Source: CAYFSC01 sp964345695
Lineage (GTDB): Bacteria; Bacteroidota; Rhodothermia; Rhodothermales; Salinibacteraceae
Assembly (NCBI GenBank): GCA_964345695.1
Contig: CAYFSC010000014.1
Location: 1-29,852 of the forward strand
Direction of reading: 5' to 3'
DNA: 29,852 nt
Every line of letters begins with the position of its first letter. The first letter of the stretch is position 1. Below are positions 1 to 7,324 of the stretch, in pieces. The notes under the pieces were generated by a model that was not told the DNA's origin, made no database searches, and saw only the letters and a list, made by a program, of their open reading frames with translations. Position numbers and translations under genes: made by a program.

Positions 1-40
1 CTAGGACCCGCCGCAGGCCGGACACGGGCCGCTCACCATC

Positions 41-1537
41 TCAGTCCTCGACATTGTCCATCTGCGCCTTCTGCAGCTGGCCGCTGAAGTCGATGTAGCA
101 GGTCTTCGTTTCTGTGTAGAAGTCGAAGACCTCCCAGCCGCCGTCCCGGTGCCCGTTTCCGGTGTCTTTCACCCCGCCGAAGGGCATGTGTGCCTCCGCA
201 CCAATGGTGGGGCCGTTGACATACGTAATGCCGGCCTCCAGGTCCTGCATGGCACGGAAGGAGTGGTTGACGTCTTGCGTGTAGATGGACGAGGAGAGGC
301 CGTATTCGGTATCGTTGGCGACCTCTACCGCCTCCTCGTACGACTGGATCGGCAGGACCGACAGGACCGGCCCGAAGATCTCCTCCTGGGCGATCGTCAT
401 CTCGGGCGTGACGTCGGTGAAGACGGTGGGTTCGTAGAAGTAGCCCGCGTCGAGACCGTTGCCCGTGGCCCGGTGGCCGCCGAACGCCAGCATGGCGTCG
501 TCCTCCTCGCGCCCCACGCGAACGTAGTGCGTCACCTTCTCCAGCGCGGCTTCGTTGATGAGCGGGCCGACATCGACCCCGTCATTCAGTCCGTTGCCGA
601 GCACGAGGTCGTTGGCGGCGTCCTCGATCATGCCAATGAACTCGTCCTGCACTGCCTCATGACAGATGAGGCGGCTCGTGGCCGTGCACCGCTGCCCCGT
701 CGTGCCGAACGCGCCCCACAGCACCCCTTCGAGGGCGAGGTCGAGATCGGCATCGTCCATCACGATCATCGGGTTCTTGCCGCCCATTTCCAACGAGCAC
801 TTCTTGTTGAGTCGGCCGCACGTCTCCGCAATTCTTTTGCCAACCTCCGAAGACCCTGTAAAGCCGATGGCGTCGACATCGGGGTGCTTCACCAGTGCTT
901 CGCCTGCCGTACCATCGCCCTGCACGAGGTTCAAAACCCCTTCGGGAACGCCGGCGTCGAGGAAGGCCTCTACGAGAAGCGCCCCCGAGTGGGGAGCGAG
1001 CTCGCTTGGTTTGAACACCGCCGTATTGCCGGCAGCGAGCGCTGGAATCAGCTTCCAACTTGGCACCGCGACGGGGAAGTTCCAGGCCGTGATCATCCCG
1101 CACACACCGACCGGGCGCCGAATCGTCATGTTCATCTTGTCGGGCAGCTCGCTGGGAACGGTCTTCCCGAAGAGGCGGCGCGTTTCGCTGGCGGCGTAGT
1201 ACGCCGTGTCGATGGCTTCCTGCACGTCGCCCTTCGTTTCCTCCAGGGGCTTGCCCATCTCGCGGGTCATGGCCCGGGCGATGTCGGTTTTGCGGTCGGT
1301 AAGGACGTCGCCCAGCGTTCGCATGATCTTGCCACGGTCGGGAGCTGGGCGGCTCGACCAGGACGCAAACGCCTCGCGGGCAGCGTTCACGGCGGCGTCC
1401 ACGTCGGCGGGGCCGCTGGCTGGAAACGCCCCGATCCTGTCGCTGAAGTCCGCCGGGCTGAAGTCATCGAACGACTGGCCAGCCACGGCATCCTGCCACT
1501 GGCCGGCAATGTAGTTTTGGTTGCGTACAGAACTCAT
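41..1537 (-). CDS. NAD(P)-dependent aldehyde dehydrogenase
   Basis: Oxidises an aldehyde to the carboxylic acid with NAD(P)+ in the cytoplasm. The 498-residue product has the full-length ALDH fold: WNFP with Asn153, FKPSE with Lys176 in the cofactor site, the GFTGSSEVG turn near 225, general base Glu250 in LEMGGKNP, and catalytic Cys284 in GQRCTATSR. The C-terminal FGGVKDTGNG motif is also present. The frame stays open upstream to 1813, but homology to the family begins near the ATG at 1537 (NYIAGQW is the usual N-terminal strand), so I start there. It is divergent from an aminotransferase, which could mean a shared amino-acid or semialdehyde catabolic pathway. The substrate cannot be read from sequence: aminoadipate semialdehyde, 2-oxoglutarate semialdehyde and other substrates are all possible. 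The family is certain, the substrate unknown. Confidence 0.93.
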   Translation of the reverse strand: MSSVRNQNYIAGQWQDAVAGQSFDDFSPADFSDRIGAFPASGPADVDAAVNAAREAFASWSSRPAPDRGKIMRTLGDVLTDRKTDIARAMTREMGKPLEETKGDVQEAIDTAYYAASETRRLFGKTVPSELPDKMNMTIRRPVGVCGMITAWNFPVAVPSWKLIPALAAGNTAVFKPSELAPHSGALLVEAFLDAGVPEGVLNLVQGDGTAGEALVKHPDVDAIGFTGSSEVGKRIAETCGRLNKKCSLEMGGKNPMIVMDDADLDLALEGVLWGAFGTTGQRCTATSRLICHEAVQDEFIGMIEDAANDLVLGNGLNDGVDVGPLINEAALEKVTHYVRVGREEDDAMLAFGGHRATGNGLDAGYFYEPTVFTDVTPEMTIAQEEIFGPVLSVLPIQSYEEAVEVANDTEYGLSSSIYTQDVNHSFRAMQDLEAGITYVNGPTIGAEAHMPFGGVKDTGNGHRDGGWEVFDFYTETKTCYIDFSGQLQKAQMDNVED

Positions 1538-1629
1538 AGAAAGGCAGCAGTTCGTCCAAGGAAACAGGCAGAGGAAAGGGCGAAACGACCGGCTCGGAGA
1601 ACCGCTTCCGGTCCCCCGCAATTCGCCCC

Positions 1630-1659
1630 AACATATCAACGGGGGACGTTCAAGGTCAA
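1630..1659 (-). promoter_or_regulatory. possible sigma70-like promoter for the aldehyde dehydrogenase
   Basis: On the minus strand TTGACC (1659-1654) is followed after 18 bases by TATGTT (1635-1630), about 90 bases upstream of the dehydrogenase start. The -35 matches consensus at 5 of 6 positions and the -10 at 4 of 6. Bacteroidota-type sigma factors often prefer other motifs, so this is only a candidate. The rest of the 303-base divergent gap (1538-1840) holds no gene I can support. Confidence 0.28.
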
Positions 1660-1840
1660 CGGTTTGCGCAGCTTTCGAACGCAGAACGGGCCTTTCCGGG
1701 CAGCCTCCCCGCGCCTGGTGAAAGCCGCCGAGAGATCTGAGCCCGCTTTTCGGCACCGACCGTTCCGATTGTGAACCTTGGATCCGCCTCGAAGTACAGA
1801 GGACCTGGAGCATCCGCTTCTTCTCAAATCTTTCCTGGCC

Positions 1841-3049
1841 ATGCAGCCTTCAACCGAGACTCGTGATTTGACGGCGTACATCTCCTCTCGTGTCCGTTCG
1901 ACGCCGCCCAGCGGCATTCGCCGGTTTTTTGACATTGCGGCGAACATGGACAACGTGATCTCGCTCGGCATCGGAGAGCCGGATTTTGTCTCGCCTCAGC
2001 CCGTCATTGAGGCCGGCATCGAGTCGCTTAAAAACGGCGAGACCAGCTACACCTCGAATGCGGGCATTCGCGAACTGCGCGACTTGATCGCATCCGACTA
2101 CGCCGACCGCTACGGGGTCGACTACGACCCGGAGGAGGAGGTCATTGCGACGGTCGGCTGCAGCGAGGCCATGCAGCTTGCGATGCAGACGCTCGTGGAG
2201 CCGGGCGATGAGGTGCTCATCCCGGAGCCCTGCTTTGTATCGTACGGCCCAGCGGCGCGGTTTGCCGGCGGCGAGGTGGTGCACGTTCCTACCTCCGTGG
2301 AGCACGACTTTCAGGTGACGGCCGCCGATATCGAGCCGCACGTCACGGATCGCTCGAAGGTGCTTTTCATCGGGTACCCCAACAATCCGACCGGGGCGGT
2401 TCTGGAGCGGGAAACTCTCAAGGAAATTGCCGACCTGGTCGTGGAGGAGGACCTGATCGTCATCAGCGACGAGATCTACGACCGTCTTATCTACGGAGAG
2501 GCGTACGAAAACGGACACGTCTGCGCGGCCTCCTTGGACCGCCTCCGCGACCGAACCATCGTCATTGGCGGATTTTCCAAGAACTACGCCATGACTGGAT
2601 GGCGCATCGGCTATGCCTGCGGGCCCCGGCCACTGCTTCGGGGGATGTACAAGGTGCACCAGTATTTCGTGATGAGCGCCCCGACCATGAGTCAGATCGG
2701 CGCCATCGCTGGAATGAAATCGGCCACCGACGCCGTCGAGGCGATGCGCCAGAGCTACGATGAGCGTCGTCGCACCATCGTCGACGGATTGAACGCAGCG
2801 GGGTTGCCGACTTTTGAACCCCAGGGCGCCTTCTATGCTTTTCCCGACATTCGGCCCACGGGGCTGTCGTCCGAAGAGTTTGCGCAGCAGCTCCTCCGCG
2901 AAGAGCGGGTGGCGTGTGTGCCGGGCGACGCCTTCGGGCCCAGCGGCGAAGGCTTCGTGCGATGCTCGTACGCCACGGGTCTGGAGCAGATCGAAGAGGC
3001 CGTCGCTCGCATCCAGCGCTTCACCGATTCGGTGATGGACGGTTCGTAG
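1841..3049 (+). CDS. PLP-dependent class I/II aminotransferase (aspartate aminotransferase family)
   Basis: Transfers an amino group between an amino acid and a 2-oxo acid using pyridoxal phosphate, in the cytoplasm. The 402-residue product shows the fold type I series: SLGIGEPDF near 41, YTSNAGIRELR near 70, the NNPTG motif at 181-185, the cofactor-binding Asp210 and Tyr213 in ISDEIYD, and the Schiff-base Lys247 in GGFSKNYAMTGWRIGY. I use the ATG at 1841. The in-frame ATG at 1778 would add 21 residues with no family character, while a start at 1841 leaves a normal N-terminus. It is divergent from the aldehyde dehydrogenase and is followed by a small membrane protein about 100 bases on. Substrate specificity (Asp, Ala, aromatic or aminoadipate) cannot be decided from sequence alone. 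Confidence 0.93.
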   Translation: MQPSTETRDLTAYISSRVRSTPPSGIRRFFDIAANMDNVISLGIGEPDFVSPQPVIEAGIESLKNGETSYTSNAGIRELRDLIASDYADRYGVDYDPEEEVIATVGCSEAMQLAMQTLVEPGDEVLIPEPCFVSYGPAARFAGGEVVHVPTSVEHDFQVTAADIEPHVTDRSKVLFIGYPNNPTGAVLERETLKEIADLVVEEDLIVISDEIYDRLIYGEAYENGHVCAASLDRLRDRTIVIGGFSKNYAMTGWRIGYACGPRPLLRGMYKVHQYFVMSAPTMSQIGAIAGMKSATDAVEAMRQSYDERRRTIVDGLNAAGLPTFEPQGAFYAFPDIRPTGLSSEEFAQQLLREERVACVPGDAFGPSGEGFVRCSYATGLEQIEEAVARIQRFTDSVMDGS

Positions 3050-3148
3050 AGCACGCCGTTGCTCTGGGCCCGTCTGACGTCCCAAGAAAGAAGCAGTTGG
3101 GGGCGCACAGAAACGGACTCTCAACCTCGCGTATCCGCAACAGAGATC

Positions 3149-3556
3149 ATGCTCAAAACCGCGGTCACCGCTGTCATTTCGGTCGCGCTGCACGTCTTGC
3201 TCGGCTGGATGTGGACCCTTGGTGCAGGTGTCGTCGGCGGCCTCTGGGCGCAGCGAAACGGATGGCTCGTCGGTGGGGCAGGCGTCGGGCTGGGATGGGC
3301 CGCTGCCGTCATCTACAGCTTGTGGGTGGCGCCGGCATCCATGCGCATTTTGCTGGACACCCTGGCCCAGCTGTTCGGTCAAATGTCTGGAAACTTTCCG
3401 GATGGACTCGTTGTTGGGGCCACGATTTTAATCGGTGCCGTGCTCGGGGCGCTGGGCGGCGTGATCGGTGCGCAGCTTCGCCCCCAAGCGACTCCGGCAG
3501 ACGTGTCAACCGCGGAGGCAGCGCCGCTTCACCCTTCCAACGAATCACGAACGTAA
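3149..3556 (+). CDS. small membrane protein of unknown function
   Basis: I do not recognise a family. The 135-residue product has about three hydrophobic segments (roughly residues 4-33, 39-60 and 86-112). The middle and last ones are rich in Gly and Ala (GVGLGWAAAVIY; GAVLGALGGVIG). A short polar tail with Pro, Thr and Glu ends the protein. I chose the ATG at 3149 because it starts just before the first hydrophobic segment; the open frame runs up to 3059 but the extra residues are charged and unlike a membrane protein start. The stop lies 4 bases before the prfB ATG, so the two are probably co-transcribed. The GxxxG-like spacing suggests tightly packed helices, but no function is inferred. 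Confidence 0.72.
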   Translation: MLKTAVTAVISVALHVLLGWMWTLGAGVVGGLWAQRNGWLVGGAGVGLGWAAAVIYSLWVAPASMRILLDTLAQLFGQMSGNFPDGLVVGATILIGAVLGALGGVIGAQLRPQATPADVSTAEAAPLHPSNESRT

Positions 3557-3560
3557 CCTC

Positions 3561-4698
3561 ATGAAAGAATACTCGGACGAAGATCTGGAACGCCTTGCTG
3601 AGCGCGTTGAAGCGCTCGGGGGCTATCTTTGACTTGGCTGAACGCCGCACTCGTGTCGAAGAGCTCAACCAGGAGCGCCTCGACCCGTCCTTCTGGGACG
3701 ATCCCGACCATGCCCGAGAGGTGGAGCAGCAGATCGCTCGCGAGAACGAGTGGATTGAAGCCTGGGAGGATTTAAAGCAGCGGGTCGAGGACATCCAGAC
3801 CCTGCAGGTGATGGCGGAGGAGGAAGACGCCGATTTGCGAGAGGACATCGTGGCCGAGGCCCGTGTTCTGGAAGAGAAACTGGACGAATTGGAGCTCCGT
3901 AGCCTCCTCGATGATGAGGACGATACGCGCAATGCCATCGTGACCATCAACCCGGGGGCGGGGGGGACCGAAAGCCAGGACTGGGCCGAAATGCTCCTAC
4001 GCATGTACATGCGATGGGCCGAGAAAGAGGACTTCGACGTCGAAATGCTCGGCTACCAGCCGGGCGAGGTGGCCGGCATCAAGAGCGCGAGCATCAACGT
4101 GGCGGGCAAGTACGCCTATGGGTACCTCAAAGGTGAATCAGGGGTGCACCGTCTCGTGCGCATCTCTCCCTTCGACTCCGAAAGCCGCCGCCATACGTCC
4201 TTCGCCAGCGTGTTCGTCTACCCCGAGGTGGACGACTCGATCGAGGTGGACCTGAGTCAGGGCGAGCTGGACTTTCAGACGTTCCGCTCCGGCGGAAAAG
4301 GGGGGCAGAACGTGAATAAGGTCGCCACCGGCGTTCGGCTGGTGTGGGATGGGACGCTTTCCGATGGCGAGGAGGTCACCATCACCGCCGAGTGCACCGA
4401 GGAGCGCAGTCAACTGCAGAACCGGCGCCGGGCCCGCACGATGCTCAAAAGCCGCGTGTATCAGGCCGAGCGTGAGATCCGCGAGCGTAAGAAAGAGAAG
4501 CGTGAGAGTCAGAAGAAGAGCATCGAGTGGGGGAGTCAAATCCGCTCGTACGTACTGCATCCGTACACGATGGTGAACGACCATCGAACGGAAACGAAGG
4601 TTAACAATGCGGAAAAGGTTCTCGATGGAGACATCGATGACCTGATTCAGGCGTATCTGACCCACGGATCGAAAACGCAGGAAGAAGCGGCGGCATAG
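3561..4698 (+). CDS. prfB: peptide chain release factor 2, expressed through a programmed +1 frameshift
   Basis: Recognises UAA and UGA stop codons and triggers release of the finished peptide. The gene starts at ATG 3561, reads 23 codons to an in-frame TGA at 3630-3632, and continues in the +1 frame from 3631. The true coding sequence is therefore 3561-3629 joined to 3631-4698 (378 residues). After the shift come the coiled N-terminal domain, the RF2-type stop recognition tripeptide Ser-Pro-Phe (residues 202-204) and the GGQ motif (247-249, in RSGGKGGQNVNK) that acts in the peptidyl transferase centre. The SPF tripeptide separates it from RF1. Regulation is autogenous: low RF2 stalls the ribosome at the TGA and favours the shift. 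It follows the small membrane protein by 4 bases. Confidence 0.97.
3618..3632 (+). promoter_or_regulatory. prfB: prfB +1 frameshift site
   Basis: The bases GGGGGC-TAT-CTT-TGA-C match the known bacterial prfB recoding site: a G-rich Shine-Dalgarno-like stimulator (G run 3618-3622), the slippery CTT codon (3627-3629), then TGA followed by C (3630-3633). CTT slips to TTT in the +1 frame and translation resumes at GAC (3631). In E. coli the G run is followed by UAU directly; here one extra C separates them, so the stimulator sits one base further from the slip codon. Confidence 0.93.
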
Positions 4699-4826
4699 CG
4701 AGCGTGTGCTGCAACCGGATCTCCGCGGCAGCATGCAGCAGATGGGACTTTGCTGCGCCTCCGTTTTCTTGTCAGTCCGTTCCAGTTCGCCTGAGCCATC
4801 GATTTCGACGTCCTCCCAGCCGTACC

Positions 4827-6419
4827 ATGCGATATACCTACGACTTCCTCGTCATCGGAAGTGGCATTGCCGGACTCAGCTACGCCCTCCGCGCTTCGAA
4901 GCACGGGTCGGTGGCGCTTGTGACGAAAGACGACGTGAGTGAGGCCAACACCACTTACGCGCAGGGCGGGCTGGCCGCAGTGATGGACGACGGAGACTCG
5001 GTTGCGAGTCACGTTGAGGACACACTGGTTGCCGGAGCGGGCCTGTGCGATCCGGAGATTGTGGACGCGGTGGTGCGTGAGGGACCTCGGCGCGTGCAGG
5101 AGCTCATCGACATGGGGGCTGAGTTCACGCGTGTCAACGGCAACGGGCCGCTACATCTTGGGCGTGAAGGGGGGCACTCGGCCAACCGGATCGTTCATGC
5201 CGCCGACACCTCTGGGTACGAGGTGGAGCACACCCTGCTGGACCGGGTGAAAGATCATCCGAACGTCGATGTGCTGGAGCATCATTTCGCGGTCGATCTG
5301 ATCACCGAGCACCACCTCGGCCAGCACATCACCCGCGTGCGTCCCGACATCCATTGCTATGGCGCGTACGTGCTGGAACGCGAAACCGGCACAGTCCACA
5401 CGTTTCTCGCCAAGGCGACGATGCTGGCTACAGGCGGGTCGGGGCAGATCTACCGCCACACCACGAACCCGGACGTGGCGACCGGCGACGGTGTTGCCAT
5501 GGCGTACCGGGCCAAGGCTCGCATTTCGAACATGGAGTTTGTACAGTTTCACCCGACCGCGCTGTACCATCCGGAGGGCGACAGCTTCTTGATCTCGGAG
5601 GCGGTGCGCGGGGAGGGGGGCACGCTGCTGAACCAGTCAGGCGAACGCTTCATGCCAGACTACGACGAGCGGGCCGAGTTGGCCCCGCGTGACATCGTGG
5701 CGCGGGCGATCGACGACCAGCTCAAGCAGCGGGGCGAGGAGTACGTGCTCCTCGACATCTCGCACCAGCCGGCCGAGAGCATCCGCGAGCATTTTCCCAA
5801 CATCGCATCGACCTGCCAGTCGTACGGCATCGACATTACCGAGGAGCCGATTCCCGTCGTGCCGGCCGCCCACTACCAGTGTGGAGGTGTGCAAACCGAC
5901 GCCGTGGGCCGCACGACCATCGACGGACTGTTCGCGAGCGGCGAGGTGGCCTGCACCGGACTGCACGGAGCCAATCGTCTCGCCAGCAACTCGCTCATCG
6001 AAGGTCTGGTGTTCAGCCAGCGCGCCGTGGAGCCAAGCGTGACGTATGCGTCGGCGCATGACTGGTGCCACGACGTTCCCGAGTGGGATGATTCGGGTAC
6101 CGAGCAACCGGGCGAACATATTCTTATCACTCACAATCGTGACGAGCTGCGGCGCGTCATGTCCGATTACGTGGGCATCGTGCGCTCCGATGTGCGACTG
6201 GAGCGGGCACATCGCCGGACGCGCCTGCTTTACGAGGAAACCGAAGATGTGTATCGACGGTCGGTCGTGTCGCAGGACCTTTGTGAACTGCGCAACATGA
6301 TCGCCGTCAGCTACCTGATTGTAGACTGTGCCCAACAGCGGAAGGAAAGCCGCGGGCTTCACCACACGGTTGATTACCCCGAGTCGACAGAGATGGAGCG
6401 CCGCCCCACGTTTGTCTAG
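4827..6419 (+). CDS. nadB: L-aspartate oxidase
   Basis: FAD enzyme that oxidises L-aspartate to iminoaspartate, the first step of de novo NAD synthesis (NadA then condenses the product with dihydroxyacetone phosphate). The 530-residue protein begins with a dinucleotide-binding motif GSGIAGLSYA (11-20), has the covalent-free flavoprotein signature TYAQGGLAA near 43-51, and REGGHSANRIVHAADTSG at 113-130. Later it has EAVRGEGG, the HYQCGGVQTD segment and GLHGANRLASNSLIEG, all typical of NadB and the related succinate dehydrogenase flavoprotein; the helical C-terminal domain is present. I use the ATG at 4827 because it sits right before the FAD-binding strand; an in-frame start at 4704 would add 41 non-conserved residues. 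No nadA or nadC lies beside it. Confidence 0.95.
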   Translation: MRYTYDFLVIGSGIAGLSYALRASKHGSVALVTKDDVSEANTTYAQGGLAAVMDDGDSVASHVEDTLVAGAGLCDPEIVDAVVREGPRRVQELIDMGAEFTRVNGNGPLHLGREGGHSANRIVHAADTSGYEVEHTLLDRVKDHPNVDVLEHHFAVDLITEHHLGQHITRVRPDIHCYGAYVLERETGTVHTFLAKATMLATGGSGQIYRHTTNPDVATGDGVAMAYRAKARISNMEFVQFHPTALYHPEGDSFLISEAVRGEGGTLLNQSGERFMPDYDERAELAPRDIVARAIDDQLKQRGEEYVLLDISHQPAESIREHFPNIASTCQSYGIDITEEPIPVVPAAHYQCGGVQTDAVGRTTIDGLFASGEVACTGLHGANRLASNSLIEGLVFSQRAVEPSVTYASAHDWCHDVPEWDDSGTEQPGEHILITHNRDELRRVMSDYVGIVRSDVRLERAHRRTRLLYEETEDVYRRSVVSQDLCELRNMIAVSYLIVDCAQQRKESRGLHHTVDYPESTEMERRPTFV

Positions 6420-6556
6420 GGGCTCCAGTTTAGGGTCTCCAGCCAATCTTCGCAGCCTCCGCCCCCAGCGGACGTTTGAGGGAGAAACAACCCCTGCCCC
6501 CGGACGTTTCTGCCGATGTACGGTCTGATGTGTGGTGTCGAGCCGTGCTCGATGAG

Positions 6557-6587
6557 AAAAGGGTGGCTGCCGACGCCGCCCTTTTTT
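6557..6587 (+). terminator. intrinsic terminator after nadB
   Basis: A 10-base-pair stem, AAAGGGTGGC (6558-6567) with GCCGCCCTTT (6575-6584), containing one T-G pair and a 7-base loop, runs into six T residues (6582-6587). It lies about 140 bases after the nadB stop and closes that transcription unit. Confidence 0.85.
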
Positions 6588-6642
6588 GTTGCCACGAATT
6601 GAGATCGCAACCGCCGGCGTCACGTCGGGGATCGCACCGCAA

Positions 6643-6740
6643 GGTCCCGACCGTGGAGCGCTCGTTCCCGATACCGGTCGGGATCGGGCGTTTTTTGCAA
6701 TGCCCCCGGTTTCGGGCTCCTCCCACGACGGGAGCCCCGA
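6643..6740 (+). promoter_or_regulatory. structured leader before rimP, possible attenuator
   Basis: Three structures can form in the 194 bases between the nadB terminator and rimP. Segment A GGTCCCGACCG (6643-6653) can pair over all 11 bases, with one G-T pair, with segment B (6675-6685). Alternatively CCCGAT (6667-6672) pairs with ATCGGG (6683-6688), which overlaps B and is followed by CG and six T residues (6691-6696): a terminator-like form. A third hairpin (6712-6720 with 6731-6740, one bulged C) follows, 41 bases before the rimP ATG. A:B and the terminator stem exclude each other. The E. coli rimP-nusA-infB leader is known to be controlled by termination and by NusA; that this leader acts the same way is inference. 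The remainder of the 362-base gap (6420-6781) shows no gene. Confidence 0.4.
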
Positions 6741-6781
6741 GGTCGGGTCCGGTCCGTTTGAACGCAAACTGCTGAGACGCG

Positions 6782-7258
6782 ATGGCTACACAATCGACAA
6801 AGCCCAAGACGCTTGCCGATCGCATTCGTGCGCTTACAGACGAGGTGCTTACGGGCACCGACTACTTCCTGGTGGACCTGAACGTTCGGGGCCACAAAGG
6901 GACGCGCGTCGTCGAGGTCTACGTCGACGGCGACGAAGACTTCGGCCACGACGACCTGGCCACCATCAGCAAAGAGATTGGATTCCTCCTCGACGTTGAG
7001 GATGTTGTGGAGGGAAGCTACAACCTCGAAGTGTCCTCGCCCGGTATCAAACGGCCTCTTCAGGTTCCGCGCCAGTACCAAAAGAACGTTGGCCGCACCT
7101 TGCGCGTACGACATGAATACGATGGAGACGAAGACATCGATGTCGGGACGCTCGTCCGTGCCGACGACGAAGAGATCGAAATTGAGCTTCCGTCCAGCAA
7201 ATGTCTCATCATACCGTACAACGCGATAACCCAGGCCCGTATTGAGCTTCCTTGGTAG
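6782..7258 (+). CDS. rimP: ribosome maturation factor RimP
   Basis: Assists assembly of the 30S ribosomal subunit. The 158-residue length is usual for the family. The N-terminal alpha/beta domain contains the LVDLNVRGHKGTRVVEVYVD strands and the ISKEIGFLLD helix. The family signature YNLEVSSPGIKRPL lies near residue 80, and a C-terminal SH3-like barrel ends with IPYNAITQARIEL. An acidic DGDEDIDVG stretch fits the acidic style of the window. It is the first gene of the nusA-infB cluster, 66 bases before nusA, and its position there is the standard bacterial arrangement. No Shine-Dalgarno sequence precedes the ATG. Confidence 0.94.
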   Translation: MATQSTKPKTLADRIRALTDEVLTGTDYFLVDLNVRGHKGTRVVEVYVDGDEDFGHDDLATISKEIGFLLDVEDVVEGSYNLEVSSPGIKRPLQVPRQYQKNVGRTLRVRHEYDGDEDIDVGTLVRADDEEIEIELPSSKCLIIPYNAITQARIELPW

Positions 7259-7324
7259 GGGGGTGCTTCCGCGCCCACGTGCCGATCGCCGAGGATTGAC
7301 TGAACCTAACCGACGACACCGACT

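Noticed and set aside
149..1774. Long open frame antisense to the aldehyde dehydrogenase
   Set aside because: It mirrors codon bias of a G+C-rich gene; the minus-strand frame carries all ALDH motifs. The same applies to long antisense frames over the aminotransferase, nadB, nusA, infB, pnp, the protease and the fusion gene.
3595..4698. Release factor 2 starting at an internal codon (3595) as a normal unshifted gene
   Set aside because: The 5' frame from 3561 with the TGA and the slip site is the classic prfB arrangement, and the residues read from 3595 to 3630 in that frame do not match RF2.
4704..4826. N-terminal extension of nadB
   Set aside because: The residues are not conserved in NadB, and the ATG at 4827 sits directly before the FAD-binding strand.
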